A DNA stretch of 64,000 bases from Phoronis australis (lineage: Eukaryota; Phoronida; Phoronidae): positions 291,657 through 355,656 of the forward strand of contig NMRA01000313.1 of assembly GCA_002633005.1 (NCBI GenBank), given 5' to 3'. This document shows positions 1 through 12,760 of this stretch, piece by piece. The notes under the pieces were generated by a model. That model did no database searches. It was not told the DNA's origin and saw only the letters and a list, made by a program, of their open reading frames with translations. Position numbers and translations under genes: made by a program. Position 1 is the stretch's first letter; each line of letters begins with the position of its first letter.

Positions 1-286
1 CAGCAACAGTGTGGCATGTTGACTGACTAGTAAATGAAAGCAAACGACGACGGAACTTAACACAACCGAGGTAGAACAATGACTAACTCGGCAGCTCTCA
101 CAGTCAGACTATATGAAAAGAAATTGGCGCGAAATGCTTGCCTCCTAAAACGTCACTTCCGCAGTAGCCGACGAGTAATTAATAAAATTACGAAAAGCTG
201 TAACTAAGTGGAAAATATGTCTAGGATAACCAACTAACCTTATTTTAGCTCAAAATGACATGGGAAAAGGTTGCCTTCGCCTTTAA
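1..286 (+). mobile_element. Right end of a Kolobok-like TTAA DNA transposon, cut by the window edge
   Basis: This stretch matches the right terminal inverted repeat of the complete element at 61637-62913 almost base for base, with scattered substitutions. The outer end reads GGTTGCCTTCGCCT followed by TTAA (283-286), the same junction as the full copy. The rest of the element would lie left of base 1. TTAA target duplications together with a THAP-coding partner copy point to the Kolobok superfamily; piggyBac also uses TTAA but does not usually carry THAP fingers. Confidence 0.75.
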
Positions 287-3200
287 AACGTTCTGTTTCT
301 ATCACCGGAAGTTTATGCTTTTTTGTTGTTCAGTAATTGTCTTCATTCCTCTCTCACCTTTTTCGACCATTATTTTAAGCACGAACAGAAACAATAAACC
401 ATGGCACTCCACTAGCAGTGGCGTCGTGCCTTTGCCTTGAGTTGGTCTCCGGGGATTTCATTGAAATCCCAAATCAAATCGCTTAGTTGAAGTATACTAT
501 GCAAATGGCTCCCCCGGTAAATATCGATAACTTCTGATGCATTATATGATATATGACATACGTGCGTACTTGATAGTCTGTACGCTCCGCAGTCGTTTGC
601 CTTGCCGGCTGCGCAACAACGGCAAAGTGCCAGGTAGATATAAAGAGGCGAATCCAGGAGAGTTGAGGAGATAGTGGTTTAAAACCGCACGTGGGGATCG
701 AGCCTAAGTGAGTACTAAATTATTTAGCATGTTTCCCGAACAAGATGTCTTCAGACCAGCGTTGAATGAATCGCCTTCCCAGCCGATTAAATTGAAGCAA
801 TGTTCAAGCCTTCTATGACTTGAACATGGTCTATGGACAACTGTATAAACTAGCTACAGAGCGAATACCTAGTTTAATTCTATCAAAATATGCTTTTGTA
901 AACTGCAATACTATAGACGTGGAAAATGTTTGGCTGTAATACAAGCCATCATGTTTTTATGAATAAGTCGTGCTCTGTCAAATAAACAGAATAATTGTTT
1001 ATCTCTACAGTCAAGCCAATATAAGCTGTTAAAACGTGTTTGATAAACCGTGAGTTCTCTGTAAGTGTAATCTGTCTGAACTGGTGTTCTAATTCGTCGG
1101 TTATTCAATTTAGAGGAAACGAGCGCATCATTGTCGTGACTCGAATGATAGTAGCATGGATACACATCGGAAATCTTTCACTGGTATTCATAACTACCTT
1201 TTCGTTCTGCATTACTTTGTCTCGAGCAAATGGTTATTATGACAGCATTCCTCCCTCACCAAATGCATGAGTGTTTTAGCACTAGCGATTGTTTTTTGAG
1301 AATACTGTGAATGGTCTAAAAAGACAGGTTCAGCCAAAAATAGAAGAAATTGGTTATGGTCTGTGCCCGACTATTTTTAGGTCTGAGCTTCGCTGCTTCA
1401 AGAACATAAACGCCCGCTGGCATCATTTTTAGAGGTTTTGTCAACAGTAACAAAAACGAGTTGGCTTGGTAACTCATCGATAACCACTAACTTCCACGAC
1501 CGTATTTGAGTTGGTTTTGATACGCGCCTCCCGCAAGTTCAGTATTATGCAAAGTATGTGCTCGTCATCTGTCTAATATATTGATGATTAGCTTTTTAAC
1601 TTACTGTTTTACTACAAAATATCGAATAATCGAGTTCGTCAACATGTCAACAGTCTTTCTCAGATATGTCTCGGATGTTATCGGAAGCCATAAAGCAAAT
1701 ATGGATGATTAATTTCATAAAAACCAACATAACAGTTTGCCTCGTAACATAGCACTTTTTAGTCCAGCCGAAAAACAATCGTTCCATGGAGGGGACAGTT
1801 TATCGTGTCCCCTGAGATTCCTGTACAGGAATTTGCGCTGCAGGCTAAAAAAAAAACAAAGAGACGAGACAGTGCAGGGAAGGAATCCTTTGCAAAGATC
1901 CTCAGAGTTGCCATTATAAACCATGCGTTGAAACAAAACCACATCATAAATTGGTTGGCACCACTGTTATTGACCTAGAGTCTAATGATTTTACTAGACG
2001 TGTGCCAAAGAGACAGTCTGGATTCCACGTCAAACAAATCCGTGAACAGAGAGGATGATGTTTTCCTTCTCAGTTGCTTGTACGCTCAGAGCTAAATAGC
2101 CGCAATTTGTGAGCCTTTGGAAGTGGAAATTTTCTGTTAAGTTTCTCATAGTTTCGGAATGCTAAGAAAGAAAGGTTTTTATTAAAGAAGGTACGTTTCT
2201 TGTCCACGCTGATATGAGCAGCACCAGGGCTGCGTTCTGCAGACCTCAAAATATTAACGAGCACTCGGGGTGAAAAATCTGATAAAAAGTGAATTCTGTC
2301 TCAGAATTTAACATTTTTAACCCCACGTCAGTGCTTGCCATGTTGCTAAGTTACGCTGGTGATTAGATGCCATTCATGAAGCAGAAGATGTTGTTGACGA
2401 TTGTTGGCGATTTCCGTAAAAATGTGTTAGAATTCTGACACATTTCATGTCCCATGGCCAAGCCTCAAATGACTAAAGCGATCAGTGCCATCTTGAGGCT
2501 TGGGGACGAGGCTGCTTCAAACGCAGTTAGGCAGCGCCTTCCATAGTTCGTTGCGAGGTCATGTGGCGGAAGTCTTTGGAATTACAGTTACAGATTACCT
2601 ACGATCTTTTTACCCTCTGACACAGCGCCACCTATACTGAAAACCTTCCTAGCACTATGAAAGAGTGTACGTTTTATGATCACTGACACTGTTGTTATAC
2701 AGAGTCATGTTAATATTAAAATAGTCCCTGTGTAAGCAATCAAACTGTTACAGCAGAATATTCTCGATACCACGTTTACCCATTTACAAGCCAAGCTTCA
2801 CTCATACGGCTGCCAAATCGTTTCAAACATAGACCTTGGGTGCTTGTGTAATTGATTTGCATTGTAACCTTATGTGCTGCGACAAGCTTGCTGCCCAGGT
2901 AAGCTATTCCATAGCATAAAATGATAGTGCGAAAAACTACATTTCCACACAATTTGGCTGCGTTTGGAATTCTGTCCTGTGTTGGCATAGCGTAAAATGG
3001 GTTTCCGGAAGTAATGCTAACAACCATGTATAGTTTCGCGTTCAATTGTTAATTCACATCAGGCTCTTTTAAAGCAGTGACATAAAGAATATTTGTGAAA
3101 CTTTATGAAGTAAATTTATTTTGGTTCGTGCTTGCTTAGACATAGATACTCGATAATATATATTTTATCCAGCCGTAAATTCATAAAACTGGCATGCTTT

Positions 3201-3541
3201 TTTTCAACGACAGACACTTTTCGTCTTTCGCTCTCTGTATATCAATGATCTATACGGAAAGTGCATCGTAAAACCATCTTAATCGTCTTTCGTTATGACA
3301 ACCCATTAGCTCAGTGCTGAAAACGAGTGAGACTTATTCTCGTGATCCCGACTCAGTAATCAGCAGATGAAACAAACAGTTCTAACCATTTTGTGATATG
3401 TTGTTAATTACAACCAGTTTATTGTGTAGTATGAGGGTGCGTTCTGTAGACGTGAGAAATCTTCCGATAAGGAATGATAGTGCCAATAACCGACTCCGTC
3501 GTCTGTTTTTGCTTCCTCATAAAATCCTTGACGACTAGATA
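287..3541. other. Non-coding stretch, no gene recognised
   Basis: Only short ORFs without family resemblance are present, and none has convincing splice sites with a protein-like frame. A perfect 11-bp stem (2458-2468 with 2493-2503, CCAAGCCTCAA) is the only clear local structure. The phrase GCGTTCTGTAGACGTGAGAA at 3437 resembles the end motif of the short inverted-repeat family also seen at 10707. Confidence 0.6.
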
Positions 3542-3667
3542 GAGTTCAGCAGCTGTCTAGCGGTGAGAAAAATCTTGCCAAAATCACGTGGTCTCTTTGA
3601 AATTACACGACGATATCTCGCGTAATCTCGCGAAGTTTTAGTCTTTTGCGAGGCACTAGCGTTACAG
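3542..3667. repeat. MITE-like copy, GTTCAG family (diverged)
   Basis: The copy starts GAGTTCAGCAGCTGTCTAGC and ends GCGAGGCACTAGCGTTACAG. It shares the internal phrases CCAAAATCACGTG and ATATCTCGCGTAATCTCGCG with the copies at 20307, 54637 and 63778. No ORF is present. Length (about 126 bp) and terminal inversion fit a non-autonomous DNA element. Confidence 0.55.
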
Positions 3668-5228
3668 TGTGATTAAATGGCTTAATTTGGTTTCTTTATT
3701 TTTAACCTTGTTTCTCTCAACTCATGAAACTGACTTTTTTGAATAGGCACTTTTGATGAAATAATAATGTGGAGAAAAAGATACCAGACTTCCTGTATTA
3801 TCGACCGGTATTATATTTTGGTTGATGTGGATCTCGCCACTACCTCAGATCACGTTTTGATTTACAAAATTTACGCAAATTTGTGTTCTGCTGGATTTGT
3901 ACCAGTACCGACGAATAGGTGAATAGGTATTACGTGTCCAATTGGGTCTCCCAATTATATCCGATTGACGTCAGACCCTACTAAAAGAAGACAAACAACA
4001 TGTTGTCAGTTCTGCGACATTTCGCAAGTCTGCATACAGAATGAAGTACTCCATCGTATCGATGTTCACATTTAAAAAGTTTAATTCTAAAAAAATGAGA
4101 ACTACGTTATAAGCTTGCAATTGCAGCATAAACAAAATACACAAGTAATATTTTGTCTGTAAGAGCTAAATTCCAAAACCTGTGCTACTATTGGAATTAG
4201 TTTTATGTGACACAAAGAGTTCGATCAAACTTAATTCAAAAGACGATTTTAAGTCAACAAATGAGCCCATTCATAAAATTTGAAATCAGTTAAAGCTGCA
4301 ATTCGTCCTGTTTACCCGACTAAGAAAACGAAAATGGAAATGGGTATGTTGTTCTCATAAAATCGGTCTCATAATACTCCTTATCGTGGTATTGTTCTAT
4401 TTCCATTACCAACTAGAATGTTGAAATTACCAGTGACTCAACAACACGCTTAAGAATTTGTTGGGGGTTGGTCAACCTTAAAATAGCAAATTCGAAAACG
4501 GCGCATGTACCTGTGACTCAAGTGCGTGATTAAATTTATAATCCTAAACCGTTTAGGAATATCATGAAAGGATTTGATGAGAGTAAAGAACCTCATTCCA
4601 TTTTCGATGTAGCCAGCAAAACAGAGCGAGTGCAGCTACAATTGTCCCTTGTTTCACTTGCTCTGTGAATACAGTTGTTGAGTGAATGCTTTTGGAATCA
4701 ACAATCGATATGTTTTGCTCGCGAGCTAAAAAGAAAACGTGACCAAAGTTGTAGCCTTACATAGAACGTAAAAGAGAACCAACGTACACAACTCCAAACA
4801 ACACAGCGTAAGCAAATTAGTAACGTAAACCTACACCTACGTTCGTGTCCCTCTGGGACAACATTGCCGCGATAGATCTTGGTATGTGTTACTTTCAGTT
4901 GTGGAAATTGTTTGGTTTTCTTTACGTAGGGTTTATTGTCTAACATGTAGTCAATGACTGGATTGCCAACTTCCGCGAGTACCAATGCCTTCTAACGGAA
5001 GAGCAACCCTGAAATTTCACGGGACAGGCCCCGAGAGTTTGTATTAATTATAGGCGGTTGACTTTCAACCGAGTGTTGTATTTATCAAAATAAGCCTAAT
5101 TTCGTTGTTTTTTGTTCGATTCGTTTTTTTGTGTTTCTTGTTCATAATCACATCATCTTGAGGTGCGGTTCGTTTTAACCCAACAATTTCATGATAAAAT
5201 TAGGCAACAACTCGCTCTGTTCCACTAT
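3668..5228. other. Non-coding AT-rich stretch
   Basis: No gene, structured RNA or clear repeat family is seen. The 95-codon minus-strand frame at 4698-4985 has no recognisable domain and no supporting splice pattern. Confidence 0.5.
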
Positions 5229-5417
5229 TCATTGTTTCCACACACCGACCCGTTGCCCTGCACGGGGATGGGGGAAAGTCTGTCTACCTCTGAAATCTTT
5301 TCTGCTCCAACTCTTGGAGAGATTTAGGCTATTAGGAGTTGGAATGGGGACCGGGATGCTCGGCCACGACTCTCTGCAGTACTCCTCAATGCTCTCTGAC
5401 TTTACTGATACCGACAT
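5229..5417 (-). CDS. Possible exon of unknown gene (weak)
   Basis: This locally GC-rich block breaks the AT-rich background. On the minus strand an acceptor-like CTTAGTCAAACAG precedes a 62-codon frame whose composition looks protein-like: acidic start, then a proline-rich run (PSIPVPIPTPNS), then a basic patch with RKDFRGRQ. The plus strand is also open across the same block (to 5433), so strand is uncertain. No family is recognised, and it could equally be a fragment of a mobile element. Confidence 0.2.
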   Translation of the reverse strand: MSVSVKSESIEEYCRESWPSIPVPIPTPNSLNLSKSWSRKDFRGRQTFPHPRAGQRVGVWKQ

Positions 5418-5745
5418 CTTTCTGTTTGACTAAGATGGATGTGGCGTTATCCGGTCTTGTTCAAGAGAAATTCAACGTTTTGTGTAATTTTTATGATTTC
5501 ATAAGTAAGAGTTTCGTAAGGAAGAGTTTAAGTTAGTTGACATGACACAAAGCCAATGGCATGCTCTGACGTGGTATTAGTCCTGTGTATTGATTGGCTG
5601 AAAGGACTTGTCTAGTGTGTTTGCGCTGAAAGACTTATGAAAACTAATATTAAATTACAGGCTACTAAATGTCACTGAATGTACTTAAGTATCTTTCAGT
5701 TAAATTTAGTGATATTCCAGTAAGTTATTAATCTTCTATATACCA

Positions 5746-5850
5746 CAGGGCCGTAGGAAGCGGGGGGCGGGGTGCGCACGCCCCCCCCCCCAAATTTTTA
5801 GGCATCATGATTAAACCGTGAAAACCGACATAGGCGCGGGGCCGGGGACA
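5746..5850. mobile_element. Terminus of a hAT-like non-autonomous element
   Basis: It begins CAGGGCCGTAGGAAG followed by G-rich then C-rich runs. The same terminal sequence occurs, inverted, at the end of the element at 8146-8461. No second end was found nearby, so this is a truncated or solo end. Confidence 0.5.
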
Positions 5851-8145
5851 GTCGAGAAAAGAAAGACTGCGAAATACGAATAAGAGAGAAAATTCAAGAG
5901 AACATTTAAAAATCTGCATCAGTGCTTGATTTACATTTTGAGGACCATCGTCAAGACATTGTCGTTAGGTCTTCGCTTTTGCAGCACAGGTCGTCTAAAC
6001 GCACTTGAAAACGTGCACGAAATCAATCATACATGTATATATATTCGAAAAATCGAGAAAATTTGTTAAGCAAAGCTTTTGCGGAGCATACTAATTTACT
6101 GGAATTTTAAATTCAATACGTCAATTTTGCGAATGCAAAACTATGTTTTCCAGATGCCCCTCTCTGGCAAGGGATAACGGAGACAACTTTCGTTTTACTT
6201 TTTTCTCAAAACTGTGTATTACTTGAGAAAAATTGATGACCTGACAGATAACATCAATTGCTGCGCATTTCCTGACACTTGAAAATATAGAAGAAGGCCA
6301 TTGATGACATTCAAGTGGCCACCCTTCTGTGTTTTTATTGACAAATTCTTAAGGGGCCGCTCACGGAGAGAGGGGCCAATGTTGGAATCGATTACCTCTG
6401 TTTTCCTGTTTTTTGTGAAATCGTGCAACCGTCTTTCATGTTGAAGGAGGTCACTCCCTGCATCGTTTTGGGACAACACAACGGTCGAATGCACTGTCAC
6501 TCTTTTTTCCAAGCTTAATGATGTTTAGCCTTTCATCTTTAGGAGTCCCATTTCAGACAGTACTCTCTATAGATGGAGAAGTTCGAGGGAAATGTCCCTT
6601 TGTCTTTCTCTAGGCTACATGTAAATCCGACACTGCTTAATATTCACGATGGAAATTGAGATTCCAAATTCATCAAAAAAAAAACATTCGTGCACAGCAC
6701 AGCCATTCGACCCAAACAACCAAAAATGTGAAAAAACAGTAGGATTGCCGCTATCGAAAGGGTGGGATTTTGAATAACGTGAAGACGACTAATTGTGAAT
6801 TACACAAAAGGCCTATTTCCGATGATTAGTTATAAAATAATGTTACTGTTCCCTGTAGTATGACATGAATAGTATGAGTTGTTTGTAAGAAATTCCCACG
6901 TGTGGAAAACACTGCTGTCTAGGCTACTGACCATGTAATGTACATATCGAAAGGGGGTACTCAAAGAACTCTCGCAATCATAAACAAGGATTCCAGCGGG
7001 GGTTTTTTTGTCAGTAGAGTTCAAGTTTACCTAGTGAACCGTTATAGCTACCTTTGAAATGAGCAAAAATACACCTTTTAAGGTGTCTTCGTATTAAAAT
7101 ACGAATGCCCAACCTCCCATATTCCCAAAGTTACCCGTCAAGAGTCTACAAGCATGCATGCGGGAATTGATTATAACATTCCGTTTTGATAAACAAATTC
7201 GTTGGTTTCCGATTTACTTCTTTATGTGTCTACGAAAATTGACACATTCATGGATGATTTTTGACAATTAGAAACTAATCTTTTAAGAATTGATGATGTT
7301 TCAATGAATTTAATTACAGCCTGAAGTTGAAAAACTCTATAATCCGATCCCCAAATAGTAAATTACACTTGTAGACGATTTTTGCATATCTAAAATAACT
7401 CTCAAAGACATTGATGAAATTCGGACTCACAAACCGTAGATAGAAAGAACGTTTTAAAAATCCTTAAATAAATAAAATTAAACTCATTGCTTAGAAAGGT
7501 TGTCTTTGCACTTCCTTAGTGTTTTTAGTTTCCAGTTGTATTGAGCAACAATTTTTTGTTCTTCAAGACTGAATTGATTGCTTCTTCTGATTCGCGTGCA
7601 CGTCATGATTGCCGTACCCACGTTAAAAATGAGATGTAAAACATGTAGTAGGCCCGCGCAGAATCTCAGTGATCCACGGGGACTGAATTTGAACTCCGGG
7701 CGTTCAGGAAGTGTCTGCATTTTTGGGACACACTATCCTTTTCCCCAACCACCAGAATCTGGTCATGTTTCAACTAAGCATTTTGAAACAGCCCCAAAGA
7801 CACTATACTAGGGACTTCGGGACCTCACCTTTCAAAAAACTCCTTCAAAGAATGACCATAATAAAATAAAGTTTTCCCAAAACTGAATCACAATAAAAAG
7901 AATCTTGACCTTACAGCGAGCGCAGACGGCCGGTTAGAGGTGCCTGTCTTAAGTGAATCATAGTTGAGCTGACCAGCAACTAGCTTTAGTTCATTGGAAA
8001 TTTCGTATTTTCACTGTTAGATCTCAGCTATAGCTACTAGAGGCAGCTCCTCGCTATCGGTCAGTTTGCTGGTCCTAGGCCCATTCTAACTCTCCGTGTT
8101 GGTTCGCGGTTACTCAACTCTTGAGGGCTTCATTCCCGGGATTGT
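5851..8145. other. Non-coding stretch, no gene recognised
   Basis: Only short AT-rich ORFs are present. No splice-supported exon, RNA gene or clear repeat family was recognised. Confidence 0.5.
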
Positions 8146-8461
8146 CAAAGGGCGGATCCAGGATTTTGAGATGGGGGGCACGGCATAGTATTATCCAGTG
8201 TTTTACCCGTCAGAAATTTGCACCCCGAACTGCCAAATGAAATCTGGGAGAATTTTAGGGAGAATGACCCCTTGGCCACTCCAAAATCCACCACTGTGTC
8301 CCCCACCTAGGGCGGACGTGGGAGATTTGGCACACATATGGTGGCATCGGGAACACAGGGGCGAGGAGGGTGGTGGAGGTGGTGGCGATGAGGGGGTTGT
8401 TAAGCGAAGTCGGAATGGTTTGTGCCCCCCCTCCTAATAATTTTGCCTTCCTACGGCCCTG
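8146..8461. mobile_element. Short hAT-like non-autonomous element (about 316 bp)
   Basis: The left end reads CAAAGGGCGGATCCAGGATT and reaches GGGGGGCAC. The right end, reverse-complemented, reads CAGGGCCGTAGGAAGGCAAA and also reaches GGGGGGCAC, giving imperfect terminal inverted repeats of about 38 bp. CAGGGGCGGATC-type ends are common among invertebrate hAT derivatives (family knowledge). A clean 8-bp target duplication is not visible. No transposase is present. Confidence 0.55.
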
Positions 8462-10706
8462 TACCATTCTCTTCGTCAGATTTACAATCGTATTTCCTTT
8501 CTCATCAAGACCTATGGGAGAACAGTATTGTAATACTGGATAGATTTTTATCCTGAATAAATTATATCTTACTACTAAGGTTAGCAAGTCAAAAATACAT
8601 CTAATAATCTAATAATTTGCTGGGATCATGTTTGGCAACCCCATCCCAATCTTTGAATTAGTCAAAATGCTCATGTGGTCCAGCGTACTCAGTGGAGTTG
8701 CTGGAGTTGGGCGGGGTGGAGAGCGGGGGTTGCGTTAGGTGGAGGAAGGAAGCGTTATCTTTTGACGCGAGCGGAACTGATCCTAGCAGCACCACTGAGA
8801 GAAGTTTTGTCGTGGCGGAGGTTGGGGCTCAGTTTTTTTAAGTCATTGTGTTGAAAATGCTCGTGCTACATGTAACTTGACTTGTCCCAGTTTGAAGTTT
8901 TACCTTGTCCTAATTACCATTGTCAATAATGACAAGAAAAAATAATAGCCTAGGAAAAGCTGAACGTGGCTTTGTTTGGCTCCAAACGTAGCATATATGA
9001 CACATGGATTGAGATCTCAGTTTTGCATTCAGAATGTGCACCTTACTTCTTGAAGCCGAAATCTTGTTTAGATTTTAAATTTGCCTCATTTGCTTGTTAT
9101 GCCTTGAAAAAGATTTCACTCCAAATATTTCATAGTTACGCTGCAGTGTTAATTTACATTACATATGTTAGTTAGTTTTTTGTCATACTTTTTTCTCTGA
9201 AACAGTTATGTAATAAATGTTACACTGATATTTGGTTAATAACAGGCATCATGTAAACAAGACGTTAATTCAGATGCTTTACAAAAATCTGTATTTATTG
9301 TGTTCACCACATTTCAAACTCGGCGTTTCAGGAGTTTTTTACTAACACATTTTGGATGTTAAATTCATGTTATATTTTAAGGAAAGTTTGACCTTATGTG
9401 CGTTTCTGTGTTTTAGTTCTTAACTACGAATGAAAAGTTCATCTTGCGAAAAATCCAGTCCAATAGGTTACTTTGTGTTACAAGCAGGTGTTCTAAACAA
9501 CATGTGTCTCTGTGCTACATGTACACGAAAATAGTTTTTGTCCAGCGCACAGTTTCTTTTGTAACAATTACCATTCTTAAAGGTTAGGTTGGGCTCTATA
9601 AAAATGGTCAAATTTGGCAAACTTCGGAACATCATATCTTAGGCCTGATCGGACTCATATGAAACTTCCAGATACTTATAAATTTTTCCACTACATAGGA
9701 ATGCTAGTACCATATCCTATCGAGAATTTATTTTATCTGGGAATGTCCCAAAGAGACCGAAGGTACAGTGGTATCGGCCTGGATTCAACTTCTTAACGAC
9801 ACTAAGGACGTTCAGTCCATTCTTTTTTTAAACGTTTAGCTAGCACCTTTTTCGTTTAACAAATTGTCTAATGCCGAGAGTAACTTATTTATCTATTATT
9901 GATTTTTACTTCTATTTTCTACGTTGTGTTATCTTTTTTGTTGTTTTAGTCTTTCACTTTTATTTATAATTATCAATTGTACACTTGTTTGTATTTTGTT
10001 TCTGTTTATTTATGTTTGTTTTCAACCATTTCTTTTTAATCCTTTTTCTGACTTCAATGGAGTTAAGTCTCAGACTGTTTGTGCTATCCGTGTTCCCGAA
10101 TTATACTTTTTTTTTCTTTGTCTTGTGTGTGTTTTTGTTTTTAATTTTCTGTACTTGTGTGAGCTACATAAAATAACTTTAAAAAATAAAATGGATTTCC
10201 GCCATATTGGATTTGCACCAGTGGGTCTTCACAACGGTAACTAATGTAGGCGTGGCCTGACTGCTTTGCTGGACCTATCCAGTACAAGTTTTACAGTTAT
10301 TAACTAATACAACGAAATTATTTTTATAAGGAAAAAAGGTGTTGAGGCAAGGATTGCAAAAATGTATGTAGGCCAAGTGATAACTATACACTCAGATTGA
10401 TGATTTAGTGAATGATAAGTACAATATTATTATGAATTGACCAGTCATTAAATTAACAATCGCTCCGCCCATTCGAACATGGCAATGGCCACAAGTAGCT
10501 TAATCAAGTTTGTCTTAGGGCGAGCGCAGATAAAGAGCTACGCAACTCGAATGGCAGATGCACATTTATGGGCCAGTGGAAGAGTGTGCAATCTTTCTTT
10601 GTTATACTCAAAAGTTCCATAAACAATCAACAAGTGCAGCTCATTTTTGCCTCGTGAGACGAGGAGACGAAAATGTCTCACTTGGCGCAGGTCATTTACC
10701 CGGCAT
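8462..10706. other. Non-coding, T-rich stretch
   Basis: Pyrimidine-rich plus strand around 9900-10200 gives long hydrophobic ORFs by composition only (F, L, V, C). These are judged spurious. No gene is recognised. Confidence 0.5.
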
Positions 10707-10828
10707 GTGTTCCTTAGACGTGAGAAGCTCGCGAAAACTCAAGATCACTCAAGATTTCGCGAGATATCGCCAGGAGCACTTGGTCAAACTTTCTTTCTTT
10801 ATGAGAGTTTTGCATCTACGGAACTCAA
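10707..10828. repeat. Short inverted-repeat element, GTTCCKTAGA family
   Basis: It opens GTGTTCCTTAGACGTGAGAA and closes, read backwards, GTTGAGTTCCGTAGATGC. The core contains TTTCGCGAGATATCGCC. Related end words occur at 3437, 24052 and 28210. It probably belongs to a MITE family related to the GTTCAGTAACG family beside it. Confidence 0.45.
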
Positions 10829-10883
10829 CCCTGTAGCCTAAATCCTCACAGCATGCAGACTGGCTGAGCTAAAAGCTCAGCCT

Positions 10884-10998
10884 GAGTTCAGTAGCTGTCT
10901 CGCGGCTAGAAAATCTAGCCAAAATCAATTGTTATTTAAAATACACGCCAATATCTCTCGTAGCGAGGTCCTGGTGAGGTCCTAGGGTTATTGAATTC
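10884..10998. repeat. MITE-like copy, GTTCAG family
   Basis: It begins GAGTTCAGTAGCTGTCTCGC and ends GGTCCTAGGGTTATTGAATTC, with the shared interior CTAGCCAAAATCA, TTTAAAATACACG and CAATATCTC. It is the same family as 3542, 20307, 54637 and 63778. Confidence 0.55.
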
Positions 10999-11365
10999 TT
11001 TGGTCGCCAGTAAAAATTTAATTATTTCATCAGGTGACAACAACAAATCTCTCTCGTTAGTGTATTCTAACTTTAACCGTGTATACTTTACATGTACGCT
11101 GTTTACTACGAACGGAAGGCGGGTAACACGTACCGAGCTATCAGTTGAGCTATAGTTCACTTGAGGACTTCAGCTCGACTTGCAGCATCTCGTCTGCGCT
11201 CGTCGTCTAAGCGATATACCGGTGACGATTTCTGATAGTTTTGTTCTATAAGCCATCATTGAGAATTCAAAGACGACGACTGGTCAGCTAATCTTAAGTC
11301 AGTTGACGAATGCAAACCTGCATCAAAACATCGCACCGTCACGGTATTCTTCAAAATATGTTTGT

Positions 11366-11560
11366 TTAAAGAGGCATGGAACGCGAAAATTCGTAAAAAT
11401 ACCTTTTAAACAGATGTTGGCGAATCTACTTTTTGGGAATGATAACGTGAGAACCATTTACTCTGAATATTGCAAAAAATTTCAAGAAAAATCGTCAAAT
11501 TTGCTTTTTTGTTGTGACGTCAGAACCAAAAAAAATAAAAGATATTAAAACACTTGTTCC
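11366..11560 (+). repeat. End of an AAAGAGGCATGGAACG-family element
   Basis: TTAAAGAGGCATGGAACGCG matches both termini of the complete copy at 15341-16110. The opposite terminus was not found downstream, so this is a truncated copy or a solo end. The 81-codon ORF running through it is not thought to be a gene. Confidence 0.45.
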
Positions 11561-11567
11561 GTGACGT

Positions 11568-11640
11568 GTTGGTGGCGCAGTGGTGAAGTCGAAGCATGCG
11601 AAATGAGAAATTTAGGTTGAACTCCACAAGCCACTAGTTT
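11568..11640 (+). repeat. Degenerate tRNA-derived SINE head
   Basis: TGGTGGCGCAGTGG (A-box-like) is followed about 35 bases later by GGTTGAACTCC, a decayed B box. The wording parallels the SINE at 12602. This is a polymerase III-type promoter relic rather than a functional tRNA, since no cloverleaf is supported. Confidence 0.4.
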
Positions 11641-11919
11641 GCTTTAGCGGTGAAAAATCTTCACATATGGAAAGACTGGACTCCACCCCATAACCCTATA
11701 ATGCAACTTTCCAGCCTCGCTAACCAATCAGTTCGGTGGCCACCATTTTGTTAGGACAAGCTTGTATGCTTCCGATTCAAATAATCGCTTTTCACTAACG
11801 AAGTCTTTCGTGAGAAACTAGATTTACGTAAGGCTTTTTTAATTCGAATTTCAATGAAGTAATCGTTACTTCGAGAATAAATTGTGAAACAATTTGAAAC
11901 GGCGTTAACGGCGGCCAAT

Positions 11920-11968
11920 ATCGGATTTAGGGGGGCCGCCCCCCCCCCTTGGCTGCCGCCAAATAAAT
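11920..11968. mobile_element. hAT-like G-rich/C-rich terminal motif
   Basis: ATCGGATTTAGGGGGGCCGC followed by a C run is the same kind of end (CGGATTTAGGGGGG) as at 26240-26282 and 38921. No matching partner end was identified. Confidence 0.35.
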
Positions 11969-12601
11969 AAAACAGCAAGAGCGTAGGGAAATGTTGAGTT
12001 TATTAGTTTATTAATTAACCCCGGTCATTAAAATTATACGGCTGAAACAATATAAAAATGTGTGCAGTTTTAGTGTTTTGGGGAGGGGGTGCTCAGAACC
12101 AATTTCAAGTGTCAAATTCGGAACACGGCGCAATCGTAACGGAACTATGGCTAAGTATAGGCTCTCCCTCGATATCCCAGGCGATCGGCAGTGGCACTGC
12201 GCACAACGACTCCGTTTCCGTCGTCTGCTCCACTGTGCAATGAAGAAATTCATTTTTTAAAGAAAATGGAATCTGAGTGACGATGAAAAACAGAAGCTGC
12301 TGGTAAGATGTGAATTTTAATCGAAGCCTTTAGTGAATCACTCAGAAACTCAAAATTCTCTCTTTGACAAACCTTAACGTAAGACGATTTCCAAAGCAAT
12401 CGCGTCATTATTGCCAACACAAAAAACGGATTTAGTCTTTTGGGCAATTGAAGACTATTTTAACAACAAATTTGTTACGAACCGATTGCACAATATATAA
12501 AACGTGTAAAAAGCATTACAAAAGAAGTCAACGTAGGTTTCGCTCTCAAACGCTGCTGGCCATAAACAAGTAGGTCTCTTAGTAATAAAGTCGTAGTAAG
12601 T

Positions 12602-12733
12602 CGTGGTGGTGCAGTGGTAAAGCACGCGCGCTCGATCCGCCAGGTCGTGAGTTCGAGTCCGTGGTTATTACAGTTTTGTTCTGTTTCACACGTTCTCCGT
12701 GTTTTTTTTTTTTTTTTTTTTTTTTTTTCTTGG
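12602..12733 (+). repeat. tRNA-derived SINE with poly-T tail region
   Basis: The A box TGGTGCAGTGG (12607-12617) and B box GAGTTCGAGTCC (12649-12660) have tRNA-like spacing. A body of about 40 bp and a T run (12702-12728) follow. The head lacks a credible acceptor stem, so a SINE is preferred over a functional tRNA gene. The assembly gap begins about 30 bases further on. Confidence 0.6.
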
Positions 12734-12760
12734 ATAATACTTCAGGAATCAAGGAAAATG

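Noticed and set aside
9924-10244. Membrane protein of about 106 residues
   Set aside because: Hydrophobicity follows from a T-rich plus strand. Two frames overlap, and there is no start context, splice site or domain support.
12602-12670. Functional tRNA gene
   Set aside because: A and B boxes are present, but no acceptor or anticodon stem pairs convincingly, and a poly-T/SINE body follows.
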